Shown: positions 23,779 through 35,075 of the stretch, piece after piece
How the letters are laid out: the number at the start of each line of letters is the position of its first letter
Position numbering within the stretch: the first letter of the stretch is position 1
From: Tenericutes bacterium ADurb.BinA124
Lineage (GTDB): Bacteria > Bacillota_I > Bacilli_A > ML615J-28 > CAG-698
DNA length: 51,047 bases
Direction of reading: 5' to 3'
Assembly: GCA_002068415.1 (NCBI GenBank)
Contig: MVZM01000013.1
Span: 1-51,047 of the forward strand
Notes under the pieces: model-generated
What the model was told of the DNA's origin: nothing
What the model saw: only the letters and a program-made list of their open reading frames with translations
Database searches by the model: none
Translations under genes and position numbers: made by a program

Positions 23779-26250
23779 TTATTCCGAGCGTAAGGCTTCA
23801 ACCGGATCGCGTTTAGCAGCAATCCGCGACGGAATAATGCCGGCAACTAAAGTTAGAATCATCGAAATGATAATTAAAACCAAACCATGATAAACCCTTA
23901 AAGCCGCCAAATGCGGAATGTCAACTAAATGATTTAAAATGAGGTTGATGGGAATAATCAAAAGAAGGGTAATCCCCACCCCAAAAACACCGGCCGTAAA
24001 GCCAATAATCAATGTTTCCGCATTGAAAACACGGGAAATATCTTTTTTTCTAGCGCCAATACTGCGTAAAATCCCAATTTCCTTCGTTCTTTCTAAAACG
24101 GAAATATAAGTAATAATGCCAATCATAATGGAAGACACCACCAACGAAACAGCCGTAAAAGCAATTAACACATAGCTGATGGAATTAATCACCGTATTGA
24201 TGGAACTAACAAGGGTATCCATTAAATCCACATAATAAACACCGGCTTTTTGACCAAGTTCTAAAGCCGCTTTCTTTTGTTCATCCGTGGCTTCGCTAGC
24301 CGTAATCCCTAAGTTTTGGTAATAATCCCTAATGGCCGCATCGCTGAGTTTAGTATTTTCTTCATCTAAGTATAACTTAATAGCTTTTTTCGCATTAAAA
24401 TCAACCGGAAAAATAGCAATTTCACTGGGTGTCGCCATGCCCCCAAGTTCTCTTAAAGTCGCCTGGCGTTGTTCCGCAACCGTACTTTCCCCCGCCAAGT
24501 AGGCATTTCCGGTCAAAGGGTTTAAGTTTTCATGTCCGGCTTCCTCCATCCACATTACAATCTCGGAAGCTAAGGAATTTTCTAACACAAAGTCCGTTAG
24601 GGCTTTGGTATAACCAAAGACCCCATTCACCGCTCCGGTGGGAGTATCCTCATTAACGCGAATAATGCCGACGATTTCTAAATCAAGGGTTTGCTCGGAA
24701 TCATAAATCCCCGGATTTAACATCGTCAATCCCGATACCTGTTGATAATTCGGAGTAAATTTCGTCCCATCAAAAGTATATAAGCCATTATTCAACACCA
24801 ATTTCATTTTATAACCGAGAAAATCATTAAAAGAATACTTCGCCGTCTCACTAACATTAGCAAAACCTAAATTAAGTAAGCTTAAATCGGTAATTTGATT
24901 ATAACTATCGACCACTAAAACAATCTCATTTTTAGACTTCGGTAAATGACCACTTAAAACATCGTATTGGGTTTCCAAAAACGAAAAGGGATTATTAACA
25001 TTGTCGCTTTCAATTAATTCATTCCAGCGCATAAATGGTAATTGATGATTGCCTGTGGATACTTCCAAATGATAAGTTTCGGCGCCAAAAGGCATTTCCC
25101 GAAAAATGCGCATTTGTACCCCATATGAATAAGTAATCCCGTTATAAAGAGAGGGATCAATGTGTTCAATGACATCGTGAATATATTGGTCATTGATGTC
25201 ATTAGTAATCAGGGCATTTTGAATGTTTTGGCGGATGGCATTGACATGAATAATGGCATCCGTAGGGAATTCCTCTAAATCAGTGCCCCGATTTAAACTC
25301 ATAATTTGGCCAAAATCCAATGTCGTTTCGCTAATAGTTAAGGGATAACTAGCTAAAGTATCAGCTTGCATTTTATCGATATACCTTTGAAAACCATTAG
25401 ACAAAGAAAGAACTAGGGCAATGCCGATAATCCCGATACTGCCGGCAAAGGCTGTTAAGATGGTCCGCGCTTTTTTGGTAATTAAATTTCCTAAACTTAA
25501 AGACAGGGCCGTCAAAAACGACATCGATGTTTTTTCTTTACCGATTTTCTTCGCCACAACTTGCTCAGCTTGATGATAGGGATGGTTGTCATCAACAATT
25601 AAGCCGTCCAATAGTTTCACAATCCGCGTCGCATATTGCTGAGCAATACTGGAATTATGCGTCACCATAATAATCAAACGTTCATGAGAAATCGCTTTTA
25701 AGATTTCCATGATTTGGCGACTGGTTTCCGTATCCAAAGCCCCGGTTGGTTCATCCGCCAGCAAAACATCGGGATTATTAACCAAGGCCCTAGCAATCGC
25801 AACTCTTTGCATCTGTCCGCCTGATAATTGATTGGGTCGTTTATGAATTTGGTCGGCAAGACCAACATCCGCCAAAGCTTTTAAAGCTCGTTCCCGGCGT
25901 TCACTAACACTGACACCCGACAGTGTCAGAGCCAATTCCACATTTCGTAAAACCGAAATATGGGAGATTAAATTATAGTTTTGAAACACAAAACCAATGG
26001 AATGATTGCGATAACTATCCCAATCATGATCTTTAAAGTCGGTGGTGGAACGATGATTAACCAATAAATCACCGCTTGTATAACGGTCCAAGCCGCCAAT
26101 TATATTTAAGAGGGTTGTTTTTCCACAGCCCGAAGGACCTAAAATGGCCACAAATTCATTTTTTCGAAATTCAATACTAATGCCTTTTAAAGCTTCAACC
26201 ACCATTGGTCCGACATAATAGTTTTTAGTAATGTTTTTTAGTTCTAACAT
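23779..26250 (-). CDS. ABC transporter, fused ATPase and FtsX-like permease (MacB-like)
   Basis: 823 residues. Residues 1-225 form a LolD/MacB-type ATPase (Walker A GPSGCGKTT, signature LSGGQMQRVAIARAL, Walker B VLLADEPTGALD). A membrane helix near 265 is followed by a large extracytoplasmic domain of about 370 residues and three C-terminal helices with the FtsX-type segment LERTKEIGILRSIGARKKDISRVFNAE. This four-helix arrangement is that of mechanotransmission ABC proteins, which export peptides or act on envelope substrates without pumping through a channel. Transcribed alone, convergent with the TetR gene. Substrate unknown. Confidence 0.9.
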   Translation of the reverse strand: MLELKNITKNYYVGPMVVEALKGISIEFRKNEFVAILGPSGCGKTTLLNIIGGLDRYTSGDLLVNHRSTTDFKDHDWDSYRNHSIGFVFQNYNLISHISVLRNVELALTLSGVSVSERRERALKALADVGLADQIHKRPNQLSGGQMQRVAIARALVNNPDVLLADEPTGALDTETSRQIMEILKAISHERLIIMVTHNSSIAQQYATRIVKLLDGLIVDDNHPYHQAEQVVAKKIGKEKTSMSFLTALSLSLGNLITKKARTILTAFAGSIGIIGIALVLSLSNGFQRYIDKMQADTLASYPLTISETTLDFGQIMSLNRGTDLEEFPTDAIIHVNAIRQNIQNALITNDINDQYIHDVIEHIDPSLYNGITYSYGVQMRIFREMPFGAETYHLEVSTGNHQLPFMRWNELIESDNVNNPFSFLETQYDVLSGHLPKSKNEIVLVVDSYNQITDLSLLNLGFANVSETAKYSFNDFLGYKMKLVLNNGLYTFDGTKFTPNYQQVSGLTMLNPGIYDSEQTLDLEIVGIIRVNEDTPTGAVNGVFGYTKALTDFVLENSLASEIVMWMEEAGHENLNPLTGNAYLAGESTVAEQRQATLRELGGMATPSEIAIFPVDFNAKKAIKLYLDEENTKLSDAAIRDYYQNLGITASEATDEQKKAALELGQKAGVYYVDLMDTLVSSINTVINSISYVLIAFTAVSLVVSSIMIGIITYISVLERTKEIGILRSIGARKKDISRVFNAETLIIGFTAGVFGVGITLLLIIPINLILNHLVDIPHLAALRVYHGLVLIIISMILTLVAGIIPSRIAAKRDPVEALRSE

Positions 26251-26312
26251 CAGGTATTCCTCACACTATTTTCATTATACGCCAAATTAACAAATAAACC
26301 AATTGTTTTACA

Positions 26313-26343
26313 TAAAAAAAAGCAAGCTTTTTTTAGCTTGCTT
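26313..26343 (-). terminator. Terminator of the chaperonin operon
   Basis: Minus-strand stem AAGCAAGCT/AGCTTGCTT with a 6-nt A-rich loop and eight T, 10 nt beyond the groL stop. Confidence 0.8.
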
Positions 26344-26353
26344 AAGTGTCTTT

Positions 26354-28254
<1,901 letters not shown>

Positions 28255-28266
28255 CAAAAATCCTCC

Positions 28267-28704
28267 TTATTTAATTTCGATGTACTTTTTCGCCGCAACT
28301 TCTTCAACATTTTCTTTCGGAATCGTTAAAGTTAAGATGCCATCTTTAAAATTGGCGGAAATGTTTTCTTTCTTAATGTCACCAATATAGAAACTGCGCG
28401 AGCAGCTACCACAATGGCGTTCACGACGTAGATAATTACCTTGATTATCCTTGTTTTCTTTGCTTTCCTCTTTAGTAGCTTCAATTGTTAAATAACCATT
28501 TTCTAGACTGATTTTAATATCATCTTTCGTGAAGCCAGGAACTTCCACATCTAAAGCGTAATGTTTTTCTTCATCACGAATATCCGTTCTCATGATGTTG
28601 CTGAAGTTAGAAGTCCAAGGTGAATTAAACAAGTCATCAAAAGCACTACCTAATAATCCAAAACGATAAGCTCCGTCTCCTCTTTTTACAACAAAATTTC
28701 TCAT
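28267..28704 (-). CDS. Small heat-shock protein (Hsp20/alpha-crystallin)
   Basis: 145 residues. The alpha-crystallin domain spans about 40-135: YALDVEVPGFTKDDIKISLENGYLTIEA, then FYIGDIKKENISANFKDGILTLTIPK with the IxI-like tail region. An insert ERHCGSCSRSF contributes a C-x-x-C pair at the dimer-loop position, possibly redox or zinc sensitive. ATP-independent holdase. The ATG at 28704 follows AAAGGAGTG; a GTG 9 nt earlier is less likely. First gene of the chaperonin operon, an unusual but sensible linkage. Confidence 0.93.
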   Translation of the reverse strand: MRNFVVKRGDGAYRFGLLGSAFDDLFNSPWTSNFSNIMRTDIRDEEKHYALDVEVPGFTKDDIKISLENGYLTIEATKEESKENKDNQGNYLRRERHCGSCSRSFYIGDIKKENISANFKDGILTLTIPKENVEEVAAKKYIEIK

Positions 28705-28729
28705 ATTTTTCACTCCTTTTTACTATTAA

Positions 28730-28756
28730 TTAGCACTCTATAATATCTAGTGCCAA
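28730..28756. promoter_or_regulatory. CIRCE element 1
   Basis: TTAGCACTC-N9-TAGTGCCAA against the HrcA consensus TTAGCACTC-N9-GAGTGCTAA: left arm perfect, right arm 7 of 9, spacing exact. It lies between the -10 and the hsp20 ribosome site. Confidence 0.85.
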
Positions 28757-28760
28757 TTAT

Positions 28761-28788
28761 ATTATATCATATTTATTAGCACTGTCAA
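28761..28788 (-). promoter_or_regulatory. Promoter of hsp20-groS-groL
   Basis: Minus-strand TTGACA and TATAAT, both perfect, with a 16-nt spacer. The -35 overlaps CIRCE 2, and CIRCE 1 covers the start region, so HrcA would bracket the promoter. Confidence 0.8.
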
Positions 28789-28802
28789 ATGATAATTGCT
28801 AA
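28776..28802. promoter_or_regulatory. CIRCE element 2
   Basis: TTAGCACTG-N9-AATTGCTAA: 8 of 9 in the left arm and 7 of 9 in the right, spacing exact. It overlaps the -35, 46 bp from CIRCE 1 (start to start). Confidence 0.75.
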
Positions 28803-28814
28803 TAAATCCAATTT

Positions 28815-28833
28815 ATATGACAATATGTCATAT
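28815..28833. promoter_or_regulatory. Unassigned 8-bp-arm dyad
   Basis: ATATGACA-ATA-TGTCATAT, a perfect inverted repeat 27 bp upstream of the chaperonin -35 and 25 bp upstream of the tRNA promoter. Operator-like, with no regulator known to me. Confidence 0.45.
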
Positions 28834-28857
28834 TTAGGGAGTAAAAACGAAAAAATC

Positions 28858-28886
28858 TTGAAAAAAAGCAGGCCTTATGTTACAAT
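28858..28886 (+). promoter_or_regulatory. Promoter of tRNA-Leu
   Basis: TTGAAA, 17-nt spacer, TACAAT, ending 13 nt before the mature tRNA 5' end. Confidence 0.6.
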
Positions 28887-28899
28887 ATTAGCGTTTCCT

Positions 28900-28983
28900 G
28901 CGGCTATGGCGGAATTGGTAGACGCGCTATCTTGAGGGGGTAGTGTCCTTGACGTGTGAATTCGAATTTCACTAGCCGCACCA
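28900..28983 (+). tRNA. tRNA-Leu (anticodon GAG)
   Basis: The 84-nt sequence folds as a class II tRNA. Acceptor GCGGCTA pairs with TAGCCGC; the anticodon stem CTATC/GGTAG closes the loop TTGAGGG with anticodon GAG, which reads CUC/CUU leucine codons. A long variable arm (TGTCCTTGACG region) and GTGAATTCGAATTTCAC T-arm follow. CCA is encoded. It has its own promoter and terminator. Confidence 0.95.
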
Positions 28984-28986
28984 TTC

Positions 28987-29014
28987 AAGTTTAGCGCTTG
29001 CTAAACTTTTTTAT
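28987..29014 (+). terminator. Terminator of tRNA-Leu
   Basis: Nine-bp stem AAGTTTAGC/GCTAAACTT with a GCTT tetraloop and a T-run, 3 nt after the tRNA. Confidence 0.85.
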
Positions 29015-29050
29015 GTCCTTAAATATTATACCACAAAGTAGGATTTTGGC

Positions 29051-29079
29051 TTAACAAAATAAGCAATTTTTGATATAAT
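29051..29079 (+). promoter_or_regulatory. Promoter of the transaldolase gene
   Basis: TTAACA, 17-nt spacer and perfect TATAAT, 22 nt before the ATG. Confidence 0.7.
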
Positions 29080-29101
29080 AAAAAAAACGGAGGATAATAA
29101 T

Positions 29102-29746
29102 ATGAAAATTTATGTTGATACCGCCATTGTTGACGAGATCCGCCAAGTTTGGGAACTGGGCATTCTTGATGGAGTAACGACCAACCCCAGTTTAATATTA
29201 AAAAGTGGACGCAATTTAACCGATGCCTTAAAAGAAATCAGTCAAATTGTCGATGATTGCATTTCCGGGGAAGTCATCAGCCTTGATTATCAAGGGATGG
29301 TTAAAGAAGCCCTTGAACTAATGAAAATTAGCAAAAAGATTGTCATTAAAATACCGATGACAAAAGACGGCCTCAAAGCCGTTAAAGAGTTAACAGCCCA
29401 AGGAATTAGAACAAATGTCACTCTCGTCTTCAGCGCCAACCAAGCCCTCTTAGCCGCCAAAGCCGGGGCCACTTATGTTTCGCCCTTCTTAGGCCGTTTA
29501 GATGATGTCGGTGAAGATAGCATGCAATTAATTCATGATATTAAACAAATATATCAAAACTATCAGTTTCCTACCCAAATAATTTGTGCCAGCATCCGTT
29601 CACCCCTCCATGTTTTAAAATGTGCCAAAGCCGGTGCCGATATTGCGACCGTCCCTTATAAGATTATTATGGATATGTTTAACCACCCACTCACGAATGT
29701 TGGCATTGACCGCTTCTTGCAAGACTATGAAAAATCAAAAAAATAA
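29102..29746 (+). CDS. fsa: Small transaldolase / fructose-6-phosphate aldolase
   Basis: 214 residues, the short FSA/TalC class. [31 protein letters not shown] contains the invariant DTA and TTNPSL motifs; the Schiff-base lysine is in [13 protein letters not shown], and [11 protein letters not shown] follows. It either transfers dihydroxyacetone units in the pentose phosphate pathway or cleaves fructose-6-phosphate. Family members of both activities look alike at this level. Monocistronic, with a good promoter, GGAGG site and terminator. Confidence 0.93.
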   Translation: MKIYVDTAIVDEIRQVWELGILDGVTTNPSLILKSGRNLTDALKEISQIVDDCISGEVISLDYQGMVKEALELMKISKKIVIKIPMTKDGLKAVKELTAQGIRTNVTLVFSANQALLAAKAGATYVSPFLGRLDDVGEDSMQLIHDIKQIYQNYQFPTQIICASIRSPLHVLKCAKAGADIATVPYKIIMDMFNHPLTNVGIDRFLQDYEKSKK

Positions 29747-29751
29747 TCTGC

Positions 29752-29785
29752 GGGCTTAAGTTTTTGACTTAAGCTCTTCTTTATT
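29752..29785 (+). terminator. Terminator of the transaldolase gene
   Basis: Stem GGGCTTAAG/CTTAAGCTC (one G-T pair) with a 7-nt loop, followed by TTCTTTATTTT. Confidence 0.65.
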
Positions 29786-29831
29786 TTAAACAAATTATTA
29801 ATTTATTTAATAAAGTAATTAATTTTGTTTA

Positions 29832-29860
29832 TTGACAAATTAATTTAGTCGATATATAAT
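29832..29860 (+). promoter_or_regulatory. Promoter of the ABC exporter pair
   Basis: Perfect TTGACA and TATAAT with a 17-nt spacer, 33 nt before the ATG. One of the strongest promoters in the window; the AT-rich DNA upstream (29785-29830) may act as an UP element. Confidence 0.8.
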
Positions 29861-29893
29861 AAAGCGTATTTCCATTTTGAAAGGGATTTTCCT

Positions 29894-31543
29894 ATGAAAG
29901 ACTTATTGTTTAAAAGAAAGGGGCGCTTCTTCCTCTACTTCATCGCTTGCTTCTTTCCGGTAGTGAGCGATCTTTTACAAACCTATATCTTTTCCAAGTT
30001 ATTTGATGCGATTGCCAAGCTTGACCCCAAATACTTTTTTCAAGTATCCCTCATGGCTGGTGCTTATGTCATCATTGGCGCCTTGCTTTATATTACTTCA
30101 AGGCTACTACGCATCTCTTATATGCGTGATACCATTCTTGATGTCAGAATCGCCGCTTTTTCCAAAATCATGGCTTATTCCTACCAACAGTTTAGTCAAA
30201 AGTCGAAAGATACTTATCTTTCGAACCTCATCAATGACATCAACAATTTTGAAAACAATTTCTTCATTAACTTATTAAACTTCATTTTTCGAATTGGGAT
30301 GTACCTTGGTTCCCTAATCATTATGCTAATCATTGATTATCGGCTCGCTAGCGCCATGGTGGTCTTTTCCTTCATCACTTTCTTCTTAATCCGTGCTTTT
30401 GAAAAGAAAACCGTCGCTTTGCAAAAGCAAGTGTCAAAAACTAACGAAGACTTCACCCTCAATATCGGTAATACTTTTAACGGTCTCGAAATCTTAAAAT
30501 TGAACAATATGGATCATAAGTTCCTGGCGAAAAGTTTTGAAGCCATTAACAAAGTCGAACAAAGCAAATATCGTTTCCGTTTCTTTGGGGATTCCCAACG
30601 CAACCTTACCCAAGGGATTGCCGGAGCCAGTACCGTGGCCGTCCTTCTTTATTTAATCTATCAAACTAAATTTGGTCTCCAATACGACCAATTGATGATG
30701 TTATTGATGCTTTCGGGGAATATGGTCTTTGCTCTTCCGGATATCTTCCCGAGATTAAATATCATAAAATCATCAAAAGAAATTTACGATAAGATTACCG
30801 CCACGGAAACACATACCAATCCTAATAATCGTCCCCATGACTTTAAGTTCCAAAAGGAACTGAAAGTCAGCAACCTAAGCTTTGCTTATGATGATAAAGA
30901 CCTCTTTCACAATGTTTCCTTTACCATTGAAAAAGGTAAAAAATACTTATTAAAGGGGGCCAGCGGGGTGGGGAAATCCACGCTTATCAAGCTTTTGTCG
31001 CAAACCTATCCCAACTATGAAGGTTCAATTAGCTTAGACGGCATTGACTTAAAAACCATCAAAGACAAGAGTTTTGCCAGCAAAGTCGCCTATATTTATC
31101 AGGAAGTGTTTTTGTTTGAAGATAGCATTAAAAATAATATTACTTTGTTTAAAGAACTCGACCAAAAGACGATTGATGAAGCCATCATTAAATCCGGCTT
31201 GCAAGAATTTATCCAAAGTCGCAAGCAAGGACTAAATGAAAAACTAAGCGAAAACGGTAAGAACCTCTCCGGCGGTGAACGCCAACGTTTGTCGATTGCC
31301 AGAGCGATTGCGAAAAAAGCGGAAATCTTGTTTGTGGATGAAGGAACTTCCGCCGTCAATGAAGAATTAGGTAAAGCCATTGAACAAACCTTCTTAAACT
31401 TAGATAACACGGTCATCGCCATCAGTCACCGCTTCTATCCCGGCGTGACCAATCAATATGACTATGTTTTAGAAATCAAAGAGGGAAAGATTCGCACCTT
31501 TACAGGGAAAGATTATTTTGCGGAGGAAGCCGCCTATGTTTAA
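29894..31543 (+). CDS. ABC exporter half-transporter A
   Basis: 549 residues: six membrane helices (about 1-300) then an ATPase domain. Walker A GASGVGKST, signature LSGGERQRLSIARAI, Walker B EILFVDEGTSAV and switch histidine ISHRF are present, so this ATP site looks competent. Type IV (exporter) layout without peptidase domain. Its stop overlaps the next gene's start by 8 nt, and the two proteins are alike, indicating a heterodimer. Substrate (drug, lipid or peptide) unknown. Confidence 0.92.
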   Translation: MKDLLFKRKGRFFLYFIACFFPVVSDLLQTYIFSKLFDAIAKLDPKYFFQVSLMAGAYVIIGALLYITSRLLRISYMRDTILDVRIAAFSKIMAYSYQQFSQKSKDTYLSNLINDINNFENNFFINLLNFIFRIGMYLGSLIIMLIIDYRLASAMVVFSFITFFLIRAFEKKTVALQKQVSKTNEDFTLNIGNTFNGLEILKLNNMDHKFLAKSFEAINKVEQSKYRFRFFGDSQRNLTQGIAGASTVAVLLYLIYQTKFGLQYDQLMMLLMLSGNMVFALPDIFPRLNIIKSSKEIYDKITATETHTNPNNRPHDFKFQKELKVSNLSFAYDDKDLFHNVSFTIEKGKKYLLKGASGVGKSTLIKLLSQTYPNYEGSISLDGIDLKTIKDKSFASKVAYIYQEVFLFEDSIKNNITLFKELDQKTIDEAIIKSGLQEFIQSRKQGLNEKLSENGKNLSGGERQRLSIARAIAKKAEILFVDEGTSAVNEELGKAIEQTFLNLDNTVIAISHRFYPGVTNQYDYVLEIKEGKIRTFTGKDYFAEEAAYV

Positions 31544-33155
31544 ACAATTAAGGTCATTTCTTCCCCAAATCTTCTTGCTAAGCTTTTTCGGTGCTATCAT
31601 CGCTTTAACCGATATTATCGCCTCTTTAAAAATTCGTGACCTCATCGATTTATCCCAAACCGGTGATTTCACAAACTTTTCCAACTACCTTTGGTTAATT
31701 GCCGGATTGATGATTGTTAGCGGCATCGCTTTATTTACCTTCCATTATTTTAAAGCCCTCTTCATCCGTTCATCGCTAACAAAAATGAAACAGCAATACA
31801 TTAGTCGCGTCTTTAAGAAAAACATTAATGAATTCCAAAAGGAAAACAATGCCACTTATCTATCATCACTAAGCAATGATTATGATCAAATTGAAACAAA
31901 TTTCTTAGAACCGATTGTGGAATTAATCTTTGGAATTGTTAATTTAAGCGCCGGCATTGTTTTATTTGTTATCGTCGATTACCGCATTTTATTAATTACC
32001 GTCGGTTTAATGGGCTTAAATATTTTATTATCGACTCTAGCTTCCAAACCGCTCAACAAACACAACAAAGAACGCAGTGACTTGTTTGCAAGCTATACTT
32101 CCTATCTTAAAGAAGTTCTCTCCGCTTTTCACATCATCAAAACCAATAATCTAGAAGATAAAATTCACCATGATTTTAAGCAAAAAAGCCAAGACATCCA
32201 ACAAAAAGGGTTCATTATCGACCGCATTAAATCCTTCTTCTTTGCGGCACAAAACATGACCTTCACGCTAATCTTCTTTGGTTTAGTCATTATTGTGGGC
32301 GCAATGGCCATGAAAAACGCCATTACCCTAGGGGCGGTGGTTTTAATTGTGCAATCACTCCAAAAAATCATTTGGCCAATCCAAAACACTGCGGAAGCAC
32401 TTCCAAAAATCTTTTCCGTTAAAGCTATCTTTCAAAGAATTGATAATAGTTTAAAAAACAAAACCGACTACCAAGAAACCAAAGATTTCGCTGGCTTTCA
32501 AAAAAACATTCACATTAATCATCTTCGTTTTGCTTATGAAGATCATTTAATCTTGGAAGATATTAACTTGGAATTTGAAAAAGGCAAGAAATATTTAATT
32601 GTTGGGCCTTCCGGGGGCGGAAAGTCAACGATTTTAAAATTGTTGCGCAAATATTTCTACCCCGAACAAGGAAGTATTTTAATTGATGGTATCCCTTTAA
32701 AAGACATCAAAAAAGAACAATATTTTTCCCATATTGCTAATGTTGAACAAAATGTCTTTTTGTTTGAAGATACGATTCGCCATAACTTAACATTGTATAA
32801 GGAATATACTGATGAAGAAATCAACGAAGCGATTGCGAAAGCGGGACTAAAGGATTTTATTGCCAAGCTGCCCCAAGGTTTAGAAACAATGATTTATGAT
32901 AACGGCAAAAACATCAGTGGCGGAGAACGAAGCCGTTTAGCGATTGCTCGCGGCTTAATCAATCAAGCTGACATTATTTTCCTGGATGAAGCCTTTGCTA
33001 ATTTAGATGCGGAAAAGGCCAAAGCCATTGAAAAAAGCCTTCTCGATTTAAAAGATGTGACCATCATTAATGTCAGTCACATTGTCTTTAAAGAACATCG
33101 CCCCATGTATGATGATGTCATTGTTGTGAAGAACAAAATGGCTACCAGTTTATAG
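31536..33155 (+). CDS. ABC exporter half-transporter B
   Basis: 539 residues with the same layout as its partner. Walker A GPSGGGKST, signature ISGGERSRLAIARGL, Walker B IIFLDEAFANLD and NVSHIVF histidine. The first signature residue is I rather than L and the Walker B differs slightly from the partner. Start is the ATG at 31536, with GGAGG 9 nt upstream; the in-frame extension to 31518 overlaps the partner's coding region without a site. Ends at a bidirectional terminator. Confidence 0.92.
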   Translation: MFKQLRSFLPQIFLLSFFGAIIALTDIIASLKIRDLIDLSQTGDFTNFSNYLWLIAGLMIVSGIALFTFHYFKALFIRSSLTKMKQQYISRVFKKNINEFQKENNATYLSSLSNDYDQIETNFLEPIVELIFGIVNLSAGIVLFVIVDYRILLITVGLMGLNILLSTLASKPLNKHNKERSDLFASYTSYLKEVLSAFHIIKTNNLEDKIHHDFKQKSQDIQQKGFIIDRIKSFFFAAQNMTFTLIFFGLVIIVGAMAMKNAITLGAVVLIVQSLQKIIWPIQNTAEALPKIFSVKAIFQRIDNSLKNKTDYQETKDFAGFQKNIHINHLRFAYEDHLILEDINLEFEKGKKYLIVGPSGGGKSTILKLLRKYFYPEQGSILIDGIPLKDIKKEQYFSHIANVEQNVFLFEDTIRHNLTLYKEYTDEEINEAIAKAGLKDFIAKLPQGLETMIYDNGKNISGGERSRLAIARGLINQADIIFLDEAFANLDAEKAKAIEKSLLDLKDVTIINVSHIVFKEHRPMYDDVIVVKNKMATSL

Positions 33156-33201
33156 CCAAAGAGACGGTAAAGAAATAATCTAATAAAAGTCACAACCATA
33201 T

Positions 33202-33250
33202 AAAAAGCCAAGTAAATGTCAGAATTCATCTGATCCACTTGGCTTTTTTA
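33202..33250. terminator. Bidirectional terminator
   Basis: Arms AAAGCCAAGT/ACTTGGCTTT around a smaller inner TCAG/CTGA stem; T-runs on both strands. Shared by the convergent ABC exporter and pepF genes. Confidence 0.8.
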
Positions 33251-33260
33251 CTGTATCTGA

Positions 33261-35018
33261 TTATTTGGTTAAAGCAATAAACTCATCAACATCTTCCGCA
33301 ATCATCTTTAAGCCCGCTTCCCAAAATTCCGTTTTGGTAATGTCGATGTCAATTAGTTTCGCAACATCTTCACAATTCATTTTTCCGGTTGCTCTTAACA
33401 ATTGGTTGATTTTTTCGACAAACGAGCTTCCCACTTCCATGTATTTCGCATAAATCCCCTTCGCAAACAACAAGCCAAAAGCATAAGGGAAATTATAAAA
33501 ACTTAAGCCGCCACGATAATAATGCGATTTGTTGATCCACATGCCGCCATTTAAGGTATTGGCATCTAAAGCTTCTCCATAAGCCGCTTTTTGGGCATCT
33601 TTCATCATGGCATTAAGTTCTTTAGCACTCGGAATCGATTGTTCCCGGGCACTGAAAACCGCTTGTTCAAACAAGAAACGACTATAAATATCAACTATGA
33701 CTTGGGTGTCGTCCTGCAGTTCTTGTTCGAGAATATGGATTTTCTCATCCTTGCTTGTGGCCTCCCGATAAGCTGCCCGTTTGGTAATCGTTTCACATAA
33801 TGTGGAAGCCGTTTCCGCAACCGGCATCGTATAATGGCTGTTTAACAGTGCTTCTTTAAAGATTTGTTCACCATGATAAGCATGACCAAGTTCATGGGCT
33901 AAAGTAATGATATCACCGATATCCCCACCAAAATTCGTGAGAATCCGGCTTTGTTTTAAGGCGGGGTTGTTGGCACAAAAAGCACCACCAACTTTCCCCT
34001 TCCGCGGAAGGTAATCAATCCAGCGCTCACGGAAAGCTTTTTCCGCCATTGCCCGTAATTCCTCCCCAAATGTTCCAAATTGTTTCAAAATGAAAGCTTG
34101 GGCTTCTTCAACAGTATATTTCTTCTCGGCTTTCCCCATCGGCGCAAATAAATCATACCAAGGTAAAGCGCCTTTATGCCCCAACAAAGAGGCTTTATGA
34201 AGTAAATATTTCCGGAAAGCCGGTAAATATTTTTGCATGGCAGCGATTAAAGCATCTAAGCTTGGTTTACTTAAACGAGATTTAAAGAGGGCTTCATCAA
34301 GCGCAGACGCAAAATAACGTCGTTTGCTTAAAGTGTTAACTTCGCCTTTAATACCTGAAATCGCAAAACTCATCGGCTCTTGGATGCGTTCATAAATCGC
34401 CAGTTCCTTTTCATAAGCGGCTTGACGAACTTGGGGATCGGCGCTATAAGCTAAATTGCGCAGTTCCGTTAAGGATAACTTCTTTCCATCCAGTTCTTCT
34501 TCCGCCGTTGAAGTTAAATGGCGTTGCATTTGTGACCAAAGTGAGGAGCCGTTTTGCACCAGTTCGCTCGCCAAAACTTCTAAAGCTTCGCTCATCGTGT
34601 GCTGTAATTCCGCCTTTGTTTCTTGCAATAAGAACGCATACTCCTTTAAAATTGGATTACTGGCAACTACTGCCTCTAAATCCGCCAAGTCTTTCACATA
34701 ATTCTTAAACTTATTGTCCAGCAAAGCAAATTTAGGGTAGAGTCCTTGCATAGCTACCATTGCTTTTTTGGCTTCAAAGTCCTGAGTGTTGGCCGACGAG
34801 CGCAAAGTAATGTAACTCATCACCTGTAATGATAAACGATGTAAATCTTCTTGTTTTTTTAATACTTCTTCTAAAAACCAACCAACTTTGGTTTTCGCAT
34901 CGGGATGATTGAAAAAGGCAATTAGTTCATCAACCATCACAAACAACTTCGCTCCATCTTGTTTGAAAGCTTCACTTTCAAAGCTGGGATAAAATGGCGT
35001 TAAATCCCATTCGTACAT
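33261..35018 (-). CDS. pepF: Oligoendopeptidase F (M3 metallopeptidase)
   Basis: 585 residues, cytosolic zinc peptidase that cuts short peptides. The HEXXH zinc motif is HELGHAYHG near residue 375, and the downstream glutamate region (MPVAETASTLCETITKRAA) is in place. The N-terminal half (YEWDLTPFYPSF...) and the C-terminal YYRGGLSFYNFPYAFGLLFA block match PepF. It probably feeds on peptides taken up from the environment. AAGGAGG site before the ATG; single-gene unit, 57 nt before the GH3 gene's stop. Confidence 0.95.
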   Translation of the reverse strand: MYEWDLTPFYPSFESEAFKQDGAKLFVMVDELIAFFNHPDAKTKVGWFLEEVLKKQEDLHRLSLQVMSYITLRSSANTQDFEAKKAMVAMQGLYPKFALLDNKFKNYVKDLADLEAVVASNPILKEYAFLLQETKAELQHTMSEALEVLASELVQNGSSLWSQMQRHLTSTAEEELDGKKLSLTELRNLAYSADPQVRQAAYEKELAIYERIQEPMSFAISGIKGEVNTLSKRRYFASALDEALFKSRLSKPSLDALIAAMQKYLPAFRKYLLHKASLLGHKGALPWYDLFAPMGKAEKKYTVEEAQAFILKQFGTFGEELRAMAEKAFRERWIDYLPRKGKVGGAFCANNPALKQSRILTNFGGDIGDIITLAHELGHAYHGEQIFKEALLNSHYTMPVAETASTLCETITKRAAYREATSKDEKIHILEQELQDDTQVIVDIYSRFLFEQAVFSAREQSIPSAKELNAMMKDAQKAAYGEALDANTLNGGMWINKSHYYRGGLSFYNFPYAFGLLFAKGIYAKYMEVGSSFVEKINQLLRATGKMNCEDVAKLIDIDITKTEFWEAGLKMIAEDVDEFIALTK

Positions 35019-35075
35019 CTTTAGTCCTCCTTTTAAAAACTAGTAAAATGCTTTTTAAATAAAATGATAATAATC

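Noticed and set aside
29894..33155. Export ABC pair as the exporter of the RiPP-like peptide
   Set aside because: It lies 8 kb away in a separate convergent unit with its own promoter and terminator and lacks a C39 peptidase domain; a link cannot be supported from sequence alone.
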